Source: Naegleria lovaniensis (taxonomy: Eukaryota; Heterolobosea; Eutetramitea; Acrasida; Naegleriidae). Taken from it: DNA of 64,000 nt. The notes below the pieces were generated by a model that worked only from the letters and a program-made list of their open reading frames with translations, searched no databases and was not told where the DNA came from. The stretch lies in contig NW_025407853.1 in assembly GCF_003324165.1 (NCBI RefSeq), positions 372,001 to 436,000 on the forward strand, in the 5' to 3' direction. Shown here piece after piece: positions 1 through 10,362 of this stretch. Made by a program: the position numbers and the translations under genes. Within the stretch, counting starts at the first letter, position 1. Each line of letters opens with the position of its first letter.

Positions 1-22
1 TCCCAAAGCACTTGCCGTCAAA

Positions 23-817
23 ATGATTAACCGTAACAAACTTGTCGCATCTCTTCGTTCTTGGACACAATATTCAAGATGTTTTTCTACCGTTCAAAGC
101 AAGTTGAATGCAACGGAGCCTCCAAGAAATTATGACCCTCTTTACCCTCATGAGCCGATTGTCTCTACGTTGGGAGAGCCCTCCAAAGTTGATTTAAAGA
201 ATGACGTCCCAAAAGGTCCAAACATTAAGGACCAAATGGATTCATCCTTCAACATGTCGTCACCAACAGGAGGAGGCATTAACAAACCTCAAGATAACAG
301 AGATCCTGTTGAAACTTCCAATGCAAGAAGCACCTCGCGACCAACAACAACTTCACAAAGTAGATTTGATCCCAACAAGCAAGAGAGTGCCACTATTTCA
401 ACCACAGGAAGAAAACAGTCCAATCTTACTGATGAAGAATACAAGAGTGGATTTTCCGAAGGTCTTAAAAACCAGTACGCTGATATTATGGGTAAAAACT
501 TGGATCAAGACATTCCCATTGAGAAAAATCTTGACCAAAAGGTTGGTGAAATGGCGTCTCCTGATACGACTGCTTTCAGAACCATGAATGATGAAAGTAT
601 GGATACCACCAAGAAGAGAAAAGAAGGAATGTCCACGAAACAGGAGGATGCCAACTACTACCAAGGATCCAAAGTGAATTTGGATGCAACCAGTTCCGAT
701 TCAGCCAACAAAATGACCGATGAAGGTTATAAACAAGTCAAAACATCATCCCAGCAAGGCTCTCCAACCAAAGACATTAGAAGTGACAAGAGAACCGACA
801 GAGCAGTTACCGATTAG
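23..817 (+). CDS. Hypothetical hydrophilic protein with a mitochondrial-type N-terminus
   Basis: A 264-residue frame starts at ATG 23 and ends at a TAG. The first ~28 residues carry Arg/Lys at 4, 6, 12, 19 and 27, many Ser/Thr and no acidic residue, and R-C-F-S-T at 19-23 looks like an R-3 processing site. This suggests a mitochondrial presequence (inference). The rest is Ser/Thr/Asp/Lys/Gln-rich and probably disordered. Two imperfect copies of a KNLDQ segment lie near residues 155-172. I recognise no domain. Only 22 bases precede the ATG, so an upstream exon outside the window cannot be excluded. The flippase gene follows on the same strand after 111 bp. Confidence 0.6.
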   Translation: MINRNKLVASLRSWTQYSRCFSTVQSKLNATEPPRNYDPLYPHEPIVSTLGEPSKVDLKNDVPKGPNIKDQMDSSFNMSSPTGGGINKPQDNRDPVETSNARSTSRPTTTSQSRFDPNKQESATISTTGRKQSNLTDEEYKSGFSEGLKNQYADIMGKNLDQDIPIEKNLDQKVGEMASPDTTAFRTMNDESMDTTKKRKEGMSTKQEDANYYQGSKVNLDATSSDSANKMTDEGYKQVKTSSQQGSPTKDIRSDKRTDRAVTD

Positions 818-928
818 AATTTTTGTTTTAGAACTGCATGTGCTGCATTAAAAACTTCATGTTAGAACTATTCAAGTGTCAAACTTTGGTGGGGTGTCGC
901 ACTTGTTCGAATTTTGTTTACAAAACAA

Positions 929-3900
929 ATGCGACCACAAAGCAGTGGCTCCTCCCGTTCCAACAGCCGGTATGAGAGTCGGGAGTTTGAGTTGAAGGAT
1001 CATCATCAATGTGACCCCGTGGTTGCTAATGAAGGTATCAATAAACAAAGCAACCCAATTTCGGAAATTGATAATTGTCAAAATGTTGACAAGGGTTCAA
1101 TATACAACACAAATTCTCAAAAAACATTGGTTTGTGAAGAAGGGAATGATCCACTAGAAAACAGCAACGAAGATTTTATTAATTATGAGACTTCTCATAA
1201 TTTGAAGATGGATGAGAATTGTAATTCTACCATTCATCAACATGAGCTCACACCTGTCACGGTTGAATGCTGTACCTCGATGACGACAACCCCTGTCCTT
1301 CAACAGACCACAATTACCACTGATGTAAATGCAGAAACAAATTCTGCAAGTCCAAATATTCAAGAATCTTCATTGTCATACACGACCTCAACAATGAATC
1401 AACCGTGTATCAATACAACAGCGGAATCACTTCATTTACGATCTTCTGTTGCAAACGAGGAAGAATTGCTTGAAGATGATCAAGTGTTTAAGCCAAGCGA
1501 CAAAATATTAATCGAGAATGCTAAGGAAATTGTGACGGATACGGACTTTTCCTTTTCGTGGTTCTATAAAGTGACACATGGATGGAATTCGATTCGAAAA
1601 CGATTAATGCATCGATTATTGTGCCGATACGCACACGAGGGAGATTTCAGTGACGACGATGAGGAAGAGAAGATTCAAGACACGAGTAAACCATCCCAAA
1701 ACAACAACAAAGTGGAATTGCCCAATTCTGTTCCAAATAAGGAACAAGAAGATGACACTCCAGAAATAATGACCGAGAGAAAGTTTGAAACCGTTCACCT
1801 TAACGACCGAGAAAAGAACAAACTCTCTCGAAAACGTAAATGGCCCACCAATTACGTTCGAACTACCAAGTATACCTTAATTACCTTCATTCCTCAAAAT
1901 TTATTTGAACAATTTAGAAAAGCCATCAATATTTATCTATTGATTACTGTGATTGCCGTTCTCATTCCTGACATTTCTCCTATATTTCCACCAGCAGCCG
2001 TATTGCCCATTACTTTTATTGTCTTGCTGCAGATGGCAAAGGATGGATATGAAGATTTTCAAAGATATCGACAAGATTTGAAAGCCAATAATGAATTGTG
2101 TCGAGTGGTGAGAAATGGAAGTTTACAGGAAATTCGGGTGAAAGACGTCGAAATTGGAGATTTTGTATATGTGAGTCGTGATGAGAGTTTTCCTGCAGAT
2201 TTACTATGTATACATTCTTCGAGAGAGGACGAGTTGTGTTATGTAGAGACAGCACATTTAGACGGAGAAACCAATTTGAAAACACGGAGACCTTTAAGCA
2301 AGTGTTTCTTGTCATGGAGTGCTGGCTCATCTTCTTCACATAATGTCCATTCTATGCCAACAACTCCACAACACAGCTTGAGTGAAAAACACGAGGGAGT
2401 GGACCCTATGCCTCCTTCCATAACAACGGCAAGACCTACACAAGAGTTTATTCATTCACAACTTGGTAGTATTAAGGGAAAATTGAAAATTGAGGCTGCC
2501 AATAAGAATCTCGATATTTTTGAAGGAACAGCTAAAATTCAAGCACAGCTTAACCCCTCCACGGACACACTCAATGGCATCACCTCGAACAATACTGAGG
2601 AGCAACGTTCAGTATTGCCTCAACAACCTCCAATTAAGGAAGCACTTTCGATGGATAATCTTTTATTGAGAGGATGTACTCTTAAAAACACACAATTTAT
2701 CTATGGAGTGGCCATCTACGTTGGAAAGGACACCAAGATTCTCAACAACACGAAGGAAAATCGAGTGAAACGAAATGCCCTGGAAGTCACTCTCAATCAA
2801 ATTCTTGCTGTATTGGTTCTCCTTCAACAAGTGATATGTGCCATCGTTGCTGGTTTACATGGAGCTTTTCAAAATGATTTCATGCATAGAGCCTTTTATT
2901 TAAAACCATTGATTGTGAATAGTACGAGTGATGGAATGGCCTCGTTTGTGTCCGTCATGTCCAATTGGGTGACAATATTCATCTTGCTAAATTTAATTGT
3001 GAATGAAACACTGGTGATTGGATTTGAAGTGATTAAATCGTTTCAGTCGTGGTCGATTGAATCTGATCCTGAAATGAGAGCCGATGGTTTAAAAACAGAG
3101 GTTAGAACAGCGAGTATGAATCAAGCACTCTCTAAAATGGATATCGTCTTTTCTGACAAGACTGGAACTTTGACATTGAATGAAATGACCTATTCTGATT
3201 CGTATGTGGATGGAGTGTATTATTCGGAGAGAAGCAACCCTGGTGCAATGCAGAACTATTTGAAAGATTATCACAGATCGAAAGCAATGAAAGGTCAGCC
3301 CCAACATCCTTCCTTAGATCATGGAAGCGACATTAAGGATCAGAATCTTCCCAGAATTCTTCTATCCACCCACACCGTCACCCCTCTGATCGATTCACAT
3401 GCCTTTTTCTTACGTGAATTTTTACGTTGCCTCTCTCTCAATAACAGTCTCATGCCAGAACTCTCCGAGCAAACCAAGCCTCATACTCATAGCGCGAACT
3501 TGAGTGAAGAACAACAGGCAAAAAATAACAATTCGTTACCTCACCCTAACGAGCCTCAGGAAATCCATGCACATCTTCCACCCTCTACGCAACCATCGGT
3601 GAAGAAATATATGTATCATGGACCTTCTTCCGATGAAATTGCTCTCGTACAGGCTGCTAATAACAATGGATTTATTCTCACTCAGCGTAGTCCTCAACGT
3701 GTAGTGGTTGAAGAGTTAGGCGAATTGAAAGGCTATGAAATTTTAGCAACATTTGGCTTCACCTCGGAAAGAAAGCGGATGAGTGTGGTGGTGAAAGACT
3801 CTGATGGCAAATACGTTTGTTACGTGAAAGGGGCAGATAGCGTGATTTTAAAGCGAGCATCAGATTCCTCGCATCATCATGAATTGAAAAAAGCCTTACA

Positions 3901-5446
3901 ACACTTCTCAGTGCGAGGATTGAGAACCTTAGTATGTGCCAGGAGAGAACTCTCGCAACACGAATTTCAAGAATGGTTTGAAGAATACACCGCGGCTTCT
4001 CTCTCAACGAAATCCAATCGAGATCAACTACTCATGCACTGCGCTTCCTTGATGGAGAGAAATTTACAAATTGTGGGATGCACTGGAATTGAGGACAAGC
4101 TACAGGATCAGGTTGCAGAATCTATTTCATACTTGCAACGGGCAGGACTCAACATTTGGGTTCTCACAGGAGACAAGACTGAAACTGCCATTCATATAGC
4201 GTACTCGACTCATGTCTTGCACAGAGATAGGACGATTGAGATACGCATTCGAAATGCTACTTCACATGACCATGTGAAAGCCAAGTTGAAAGAGGCCTTG
4301 GAATTTCTTGAAAAACACAAGCACAAGAAACATTTGGAATATGCTCTTATTATTGATTCAAAAGCTCTGGAATATGCCATGGAAAAGTATGAAAAACCCT
4401 TCGTCCAATTGGCCTCCAAAGTCCAAAGCGCCGTTTGCTGTCGATTGAAGCCTCTACAAAAATCGAGTATTGTTAAACTGATCGAAAAGAATCTATCTAA
4501 AAAGGCACTTGCGATCGGTGACGGTGTCAACGACGTGGCCATGATTCAAGCAGCCTCCATTGGAGTCGGGATTAAGGGAAAAGAAGGGTCCCAAGCAGCT
4601 CGTGCCGCTGACTATGCGTTACCTAGATTTAAACATTTGATTCGTTTGTTGGCAGTGCATGGCAGGAACTGTTGTGTGAGAAATGCTGATTTTTTACATT
4701 TCAGTTTTTATAAGAACTTTATGTTGCTTGTACCACAATTTTTCTACATTTTCTATTCTGCCTATTCTGGCATACTCATGTATGATTCATGGGAACAACT
4801 CTTATTCGTGGCAGTATATTGCTTCTTTCAACCCATTGCCTCTGGGGCTTGTGAAAAAGATTTACCAGAACAAGTCATTATGAAACATCCAGAACTTTAT
4901 GATACCTTGAAAAAGAAGCACCATAATCTATTTAGTGTATCAAGCTTAATAGGATGGGGACTGGTATCTATTTATCAGTGTGCTGTCATTTACTTTGGAA
5001 TTGTTTTGAGTTATGGAACGGATGGAGATACCATGGAAAATAATAGTTCCATTCCTTCCTCAGATGTATATCATTTTGGTAAATTAATCATGACATGTTT
5101 AATGAGTGTAGTGACTCTACGATACATTATAGAGGTCAAAACATGGACCATACCAGTGTTTCTCTCTATATTTGGAAGTTATATTTTTTATTTCTTATTT
5201 AGTGTTTGTTATGCCCCATCGGCAGATGTATTTGGAGAAACAGGATCATATTACATTTACTATGAAATGGTTATTAGTGTAAAGGCAACGTTGATATCCA
5301 TTCTTGTCATTATCGTTGCGCTTTTACCGAACTTTTTATATAAGGCCGTTCGCATGAACTTTTTCCCTCATGATTATCAACAGTTGTTGATAGAGTATCA
5401 TCATGCACAAAGAAAGAAAGCCGAAGAAGAGAACATCGAAAAATAA
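929..5446 (+). CDS. P4-type phospholipid-transporting ATPase (flippase)
   Basis: This 1505-residue P-type ATPase belongs to the P4 subfamily, whose members move phospholipids to the cytosolic leaflet. The start is ATG 929. Visible landmarks are an acidic, disordered N-terminal ~290 residues; the M1-M2 pair; the actuator motif DGETNLK near 445; M3-M4; the phosphorylation motif DKTGTLT with Asp743; a nucleotide-binding region with Ser/His-rich insertions; the hinge motif GDGVNDV near 1197-1203; and about six C-terminal membrane spans ending in a charged tail. At ~1500 residues it is longer than typical flippases (about 1150-1250), because of the N-terminal extension and loop insertions. The M4 PISL-type motif is not conserved here (NLIVNETLVIG near 688-698). 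P4-ATPases usually need a CDC50 beta-subunit; none is in the window. The gene is convergent with the cyclase gene, with stops 24 bp apart. Confidence 0.93.
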   Translation: MRPQSSGSSRSNSRYESREFELKDHHQCDPVVANEGINKQSNPISEIDNCQNVDKGSIYNTNSQKTLVCEEGNDPLENSNEDFINYETSHNLKMDENCNSTIHQHELTPVTVECCTSMTTTPVLQQTTITTDVNAETNSASPNIQESSLSYTTSTMNQPCINTTAESLHLRSSVANEEELLEDDQVFKPSDKILIENAKEIVTDTDFSFSWFYKVTHGWNSIRKRLMHRLLCRYAHEGDFSDDDEEEKIQDTSKPSQNNNKVELPNSVPNKEQEDDTPEIMTERKFETVHLNDREKNKLSRKRKWPTNYVRTTKYTLITFIPQNLFEQFRKAINIYLLITVIAVLIPDISPIFPPAAVLPITFIVLLQMAKDGYEDFQRYRQDLKANNELCRVVRNGSLQEIRVKDVEIGDFVYVSRDESFPADLLCIHSSREDELCYVETAHLDGETNLKTRRPLSKCFLSWSAGSSSSHNVHSMPTTPQHSLSEKHEGVDPMPPSITTARPTQEFIHSQLGSIKGKLKIEAANKNLDIFEGTAKIQAQLNPSTDTLNGITSNNTEEQRSVLPQQPPIKEALSMDNLLLRGCTLKNTQFIYGVAIYVGKDTKILNNTKENRVKRNALEVTLNQILAVLVLLQQVICAIVAGLHGAFQNDFMHRAFYLKPLIVNSTSDGMASFVSVMSNWVTIFILLNLIVNETLVIGFEVIKSFQSWSIESDPEMRADGLKTEVRTASMNQALSKMDIVFSDKTGTLTLNEMTYSDSYVDGVYYSERSNPGAMQNYLKDYHRSKAMKGQPQHPSLDHGSDIKDQNLPRILLSTHTVTPLIDSHAFFLREFLRCLSLNNSLMPELSEQTKPHTHSANLSEEQQAKNNNSLPHPNEPQEIHAHLPPSTQPSVKKYMYHGPSSDEIALVQAANNNGFILTQRSPQRVVVEELGELKGYEILATFGFTSERKRMSVVVKDSDGKYVCYVKGADSVILKRASDSSHHHELKKALQHFSVRGLRTLVCARRELSQHEFQEWFEEYTAASLSTKSNRDQLLMHCASLMERNLQIVGCTGIEDKLQDQVAESISYLQRAGLNIWVLTGDKTETAIHIAYSTHVLHRDRTIEIRIRNATSHDHVKAKLKEALEFLEKHKHKKHLEYALIIDSKALEYAMEKYEKPFVQLASKVQSAVCCRLKPLQKSSIVKLIEKNLSKKALAIGDGVNDVAMIQAASIGVGIKGKEGSQAARAADYALPRFKHLIRLLAVHGRNCCVRNADFLHFSFYKNFMLLVPQFFYIFYSAYSGILMYDSWEQLLFVAVYCFFQPIASGACEKDLPEQVIMKHPELYDTLKKKHHNLFSVSSLIGWGLVSIYQCAVIYFGIVLSYGTDGDTMENNSSIPSSDVYHFGKLIMTCLMSVVTLRYIIEVKTWTIPVFLSIFGSYIFYFLFSVCYAPSADVFGETGSYYIYYEMVISVKATLISILVIIVALLPNFLYKAVRMNFFPHDYQQLLIEYHHAQRKKAEEENIEK

Positions 5447-5470
5447 AAGATTCATTTTATTTACAAGAAA

Positions 5471-8307
5471 TCATTCAAAAGAAGCGGAGTCAATCTCAAC
5501 TAAATTTGACATGTTTGTCACTCCCTCAAAGCTCTTTTTTACCACAGTTCTGTAGCTTGAGAGCGCGTGACTAACTCTTCCTTCTCGTTTGGATCTGTCA
5601 CAAATGGTTTCCAAAACCTTTAGAATTCTATTAGTTGTGAATGTATCTTCAGGATATTTCTCCAAATGATTTTGGAGAATTTTTTGGGATTCATGAATTT
5701 TCTCAAGAGCCACGTCATCTGTAATGGAACTTTGTTCAAAGATGGAGAACGCAGATTCAAAATCTTTGAACCTGCCGTTAGCTTTTTGCTGTTCCAATTC
5801 ATACATCCATTCTAATAAAAATGTTGATATCGCAGGCAAAGCATGACAATTAAAATATTCAGCAACAACTTTGACATTCCACAACTTACCATCCTTCTCA
5901 ACATTATTTTCCTTAATCACATGATACACAGATGAGACAATTCCATGAAACGCATCATTCTCGACCACCAATCTTTCAACAGGCCTCACTACAAACGCTT
6001 GCTTTGCGTCTCCCATACTCAAGGTGTTTGCATCTGCCAATATCGAGCATCCATTGATGATTTGGCACAACGCAGAAAGTTTTTTGGCATTGGAAATCAA
6101 AGGGCCCACAATGGAATGAACTCTCAATTGATGATTTCCTAAATTTCCAACATGTGTCTTTCCACTTGATACTCCAATGCACACACGAACTCTTTCATTT
6201 AACAAACAATTCTCAAGAGTTTTGGAAATTTTAAGAGCTGCTTCCAATGCTGCAATGTTTGGTCTCTTCTTGCTGTTACCACTGACGAATGAGCATTGAT
6301 ATTCATCTACCGTCAAGATATGAAGATCTGCTTGCATGGTTTTAGAGAGAACACTCAATCCAGTGGCGATCTTTGCAAATACATTAGTAATTTCTGAAAT
6401 AGTCATGTTGACACATTCCAATCAATTTGACATTCACCACACTGGTATCCTTTTCGAACAATCCAAGTTTGAATAAACCTCCCATCTCTTGCTGTTTGCT
6501 TTTGTGACTACCACTTAATGATGAGAGATTATGAGTACTGTTTTTAGAACCAGTACAGCTCTCCAATTCTCCATGATGAGCGTCTTTGTTGTGGTCATGA
6601 TGTTGATTAGAAGCGAAGCTTGAGCCTTGTTGATTTATCTTGGATGTAACTTGTAGAGTGTTGGAATCTTGTTCCATATTACGCAACTGATTGAAAATAG
6701 CTTCTGGAAGAAAACTCTTAAATTCATTCAACCATACGACCATGTCGTGTAAATCTTCATAAATGGCATCAATTTCTTTAAATCGACTCGAAGTGAAATG
6801 AACCTTGTCCAAATCAAACTTCTTAATTTGCATGAACTGTCTCTCGAGGTATCTTAAGGGTTGTGTAATCAAGTAACCAATGACGACACTAGTCATGAGA
6901 CCCAATACAATCACCACTGCTGCTACTCCAATCGATATACCTGTATTAATGGTTGTAGTTCGAGAAACATCTTCGGAATAAACAATTAAAAAGACATTCC
7001 ATTGAATATTCTCAAGTGTGAATGGTAGGCGTGAAATTCTATAATCAACTCCCAAGCTTGAAATTTGGAATGAATATGGAGTGGAGTGCATACTTTCATA
7101 TCGATCCTTAATATCTTTCATGAGAAGACCAGCATTTCGATCGGTCAATTCGTATAACGAGACACGTGAAATACGATTCAATGCAGTGGTATTGATACTT
7201 CCACCAATCACCAAATCATTGGATTCAGAAACAAGAACATAACCCTTTCCGAGGATGGACAACTGAGAAAGATATCTTTCAATGTTTAAGAGTGATAAAT
7301 TCACTTTGGAAATTCCAATCACTTTCTTGGTATTGTTTTGAGCAAGTAATACAGGATCAAACAACTTGACCGAGTAGTAAATACATGCAGTAGAGTTCAC
7401 GACCACATATGGATCTCCATAAACACCATCTAGATTCAACGAGTCGAAATATTTGAAACTTGTGACCCAATAGGCAAGAGAGGTAATGTTAAACAGTGTG
7501 GTTTGATTCATCACAAGTCCCATCAGAGAACCATCTGTGACATTGGCATACCAATGCTCGACTCCAACATAATCTTTTGGTTTAATATAAATGGTAAATT
7601 GTTGAGTGGGAACACCATTAGGAAATATTGTAAGATTAAAGTAAGTATAAATCTACATTCATTTTGTAGTATTGAGAATAATCATACAATTACATTCCAA
7701 CAACAGCAATACAAAAAGTTCATGAACTTTTGACCACTCCTGACAATTTCTTATGGGATGATTCACTTACCTCATTAGGAAAGAAAATTCCAAGGCTACT
7801 GGGACGAAAAATTGAATTTTTTCTAAACAAGTATTCCAATGGAGGTTTACGTGGAATGAGTCCCATATTAAAATCGTGGGCAATAGTCCACGCTAACTCA
7901 GCACATGGTGAGATTTCACCTCTCAAAAATACGGTAATCTTGTGACCCACTTGTTCAATGAGAGAATTAGTGACCTCAGTCATGGCTTGATTAGAACCAA
8001 TGAATGAAGCCAACCAAATAAAGATGGAGCATGTCAATAGTAAAACAATGATGAGCATGATAATGACCACTCGCATAGAAAAGAACCCTTCTAACTTGAC
8101 AGGTTTCTTTTCTTTGATTACTCCTCCACAAGAGCCATTTTCATCCAAATCATTCAATAAATCTTGTTGTTCGTCTTTTGTAGAACGATGTGCCATTGAG
8201 GAAGCTGATGATCCATCATGACGAGAAGAGTCATCTACAACTGGAACGACCTTGGTATGCATTGTGAGTGTGTTTTTTTCTTTTTGGGTAAAATTGTCGA
8301 ACCCCAT
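5471..8307 (-). CDS. Membrane receptor-type protein: Cache-like sensor, HAMP, degenerate class III nucleotide cyclase
   Basis: Exon 1 (8307-7771) encodes a cytosolic N-terminus and a membrane span (VVIIMLIIVLLLTCSIFIWL). It ends at a GTAAGT donor. Exon 2 starts after TAG at 7652 and encodes an extracytosolic dCache-like sensor with many N-glycosylation sites, a second span (GVAAVVIVLGLMTSVVIGYL) and a HAMP-like helix (TQPLRYLERQF). The C-terminal part (to 5471) resembles an adenylate/guanylate cyclase domain: a VSG end of beta3, RVCIGVSSGKTHVGNLG, then a VGPLISNAKKL helix. The metal-binding Asp positions and the catalytic Arg look substituted (Lys in ISNAKKL), so activity is doubtful. The reading frame changes between about 6384 and 6425. 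Either a ~49-nt intron or a one-base sequence error would explain it. The family is a known large expansion in Naegleria. The ATG at 8307 is the first in frame. Confidence 0.75.
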
Positions 8308-8531
8308 CACCAGCTGGTGATTCTCCAAGCACTAATTTCATTCTCGGTCGAGGGTACTACTATTTACAATGTTTAACGTTCCATGATGGATGGTCTTTGA
8401 AATTCAAGTTACAAATAATTGATGTCCAACGACGAGAGATGGTACTATTATGGAATTATGTGTTTCGGACGTAGAAATGACATTTCTAGTAGTAATGGTT
8501 GAACGAATGTTCTATAATCGGACGCGTTGCA

Positions 8532-9722
8532 CTAATCAACGCATGTGATGTAAACGTCCGATAATTCTCGGCCTGAACGCAATGCTTTTGTTTGAAATTC
8601 CTGAAAGAATCGATCGATTCTCAAGTCCTTTGCCTCAATACATTCATCATCATACAATTCAAAGTAATAAATTGCTTTTGTGAGATTTTGTGCAACATTT
8701 CCAAAACAGCCATCTCTATATATTTTCCCTAATTTACGGAATGCTGTATAACATTGTTGTTGAGCTGCAAGTTCAAAATATTTCATGGACTTTCCAAAGT
8801 CCTGTGGTACGTAGAGTCCTTTTTCGTACAACCTTCCCATGTAATATTGGGCCTGTTCATCACCAAGTTGAGCAGATCGTTCGTAATATTCTAACGCCTT
8901 GTTGATGTCTTTTTGCACTCTTTTTCCCTTTTCGTAAATATTCCCCAACACAAACATGGCAGGTGCATGATTGTGTTCGGCAGCCTTCTCGTAATACTGT
9001 ATAGCTGTTGGGAAATCTTGGTTGTCCATCCCACGTCCTGATTCGTAAATCTTGCCAAGGTGGTAAAAAGCGTCGTTATAATTTTGTCTTGCTGCCATTT
9101 CATAATAATAAATTGCATGACTAGCGTTTGAGGAGCCGAAGTGAACAAAGCCCAAATTTACCTGAGCACATGCATAGTTTTGCTTTGCAGCAAATTCATA
9201 ATATTTCTTTGCTTCTTCGAAATATTCTTGTGCATAGTAAATATCACCCAATAGGTTTTGAGCAATATAATGAGATTTTAAAGCATCTGAATTCAGAAGA
9301 ATATTGATAGCCTTATCATAGATAATGGCGTGTCCCCAAGCTCCACTGTACATGGAGGCTAGGATCAACTTGTTGCAATGTTCATTGTGTATCGTTGTGA
9401 AGGTAAATTGGTTTTCTAATTTACGGGCCACTTTTGAAAAATGAAATGTAGGCCAACTAGCCTTATAAATCATGTCAAAACACTTCACCAAACGAGGATA
9501 TTGGTCAATGGAAGCATGCTCGGAAAAATTAATAAATGTTAATAATACATCCACGGCTTTGTCAAAATTGTTGTTTTCAACGAAACTTGTTATTGTTTGT
9601 TCCAAAAGTACAAGTTGTTGCTCCATTTCATCATTCACTTTTCTTTTTTTAATTTTCTCTTCCAGCGCCGATGTTGGCACAGGTGTCACTTGTTTTTCAC
9701 ATCTGTTGTGAGATTCTGGCAT
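8532..9722 (-). CDS. Sel1-like repeat protein
   Basis: This is a 396-residue single-exon protein from ATG 9722. After an N-terminal Lys-rich helix (EEKIKKRKVNDEME) and ~110 unassigned residues come at least five Sel1/TPR-like repeats of ~36 residues, roughly residues 155-365. They are recognisable by A-Y-Y-E-A-A and G-x-I-Y-E-x-G patterns (for example AIQYYEKAAEHNHAPAMFVLGN and LEYYERSAQLGDEQAQYYMG). Sel1 solenoids act as protein-interaction scaffolds in ERAD, signalling and chitin-synthase regulation. Nothing here identifies the partner. No signal peptide or membrane span is seen. Confidence 0.85.
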   Translation of the reverse strand: MPESHNRCEKQVTPVPTSALEEKIKKRKVNDEMEQQLVLLEQTITSFVENNNFDKAVDVLLTFINFSEHASIDQYPRLVKCFDMIYKASWPTFHFSKVARKLENQFTFTTIHNEHCNKLILASMYSGAWGHAIIYDKAINILLNSDALKSHYIAQNLLGDIYYAQEYFEEAKKYYEFAAKQNYACAQVNLGFVHFGSSNASHAIYYYEMAARQNYNDAFYHLGKIYESGRGMDNQDFPTAIQYYEKAAEHNHAPAMFVLGNIYEKGKRVQKDINKALEYYERSAQLGDEQAQYYMGRLYEKGLYVPQDFGKSMKYFELAAQQQCYTAFRKLGKIYRDGCFGNVAQNLTKAIYYFELYDDECIEAKDLRIDRFFQEFQTKALRSGRELSDVYITCVD

Positions 9723-10362
9723 TTTTTATTGATGATTTCAGTATTCTTTCAACCTTTGCTTCGACGAAGGCTTTTGCTAAGGATTCACTTCTCAAGAATG
9801 CCATTTGTTGTTCCTGTGAGTGAAAGTATGAACAAGTCCAAATATGTGAAATCGGAGGTTGCAAATCATTAAAGCCAATATTACGTCACGACCAAGAGTC
9901 TGTGGGTTGTTTCACTGATTCCTCCCAGATGGTTAATCATAGTCTTGCGTAAGTCAAGTATAGGAGTAAAAAAGGCGGACGCGGCTTCAACAAGCTCATT
10001 TTTTTGTTATCTTGATTACGAACAAAATGTCACTCATAATTACTTTCACAACAAAGCTCCTCAACTTGCCATTTAAGAATTGGTAAATGTCATTTGAACT
10101 AAACAGTTGCCAATGATTGAAATTCGGATTTCCTAAAGCAATGTTGTTAGAGGAGATTCCATATTCCATAACATTAATCTCTGTCAAAGTTGAATTTTGT
10201 GGACGATTCTAAGCGGTTACTGTCGTTATTGTTGTGACAATACACGAATCCAAAGATAATTTTGTATCGAAATTGGGAAATTCCTCTGATGTTTTCGTCT
10301 CCTAATTTTCTTCAACGTCTATCGTCTTACATCCAACTCATTGATCAGTTGAGTGCTCAAGC
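9723..10362. other. Intergenic region, about 640 bp
   Basis: This lies between the Sel1 start and the tubulin stop, both on the minus strand. It holds several short open segments but no convincing gene. A plus-strand open segment at about 10237-10379 is discussed among the rejected observations. No tRNA boxes or repeats were seen. Confidence 0.5.
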
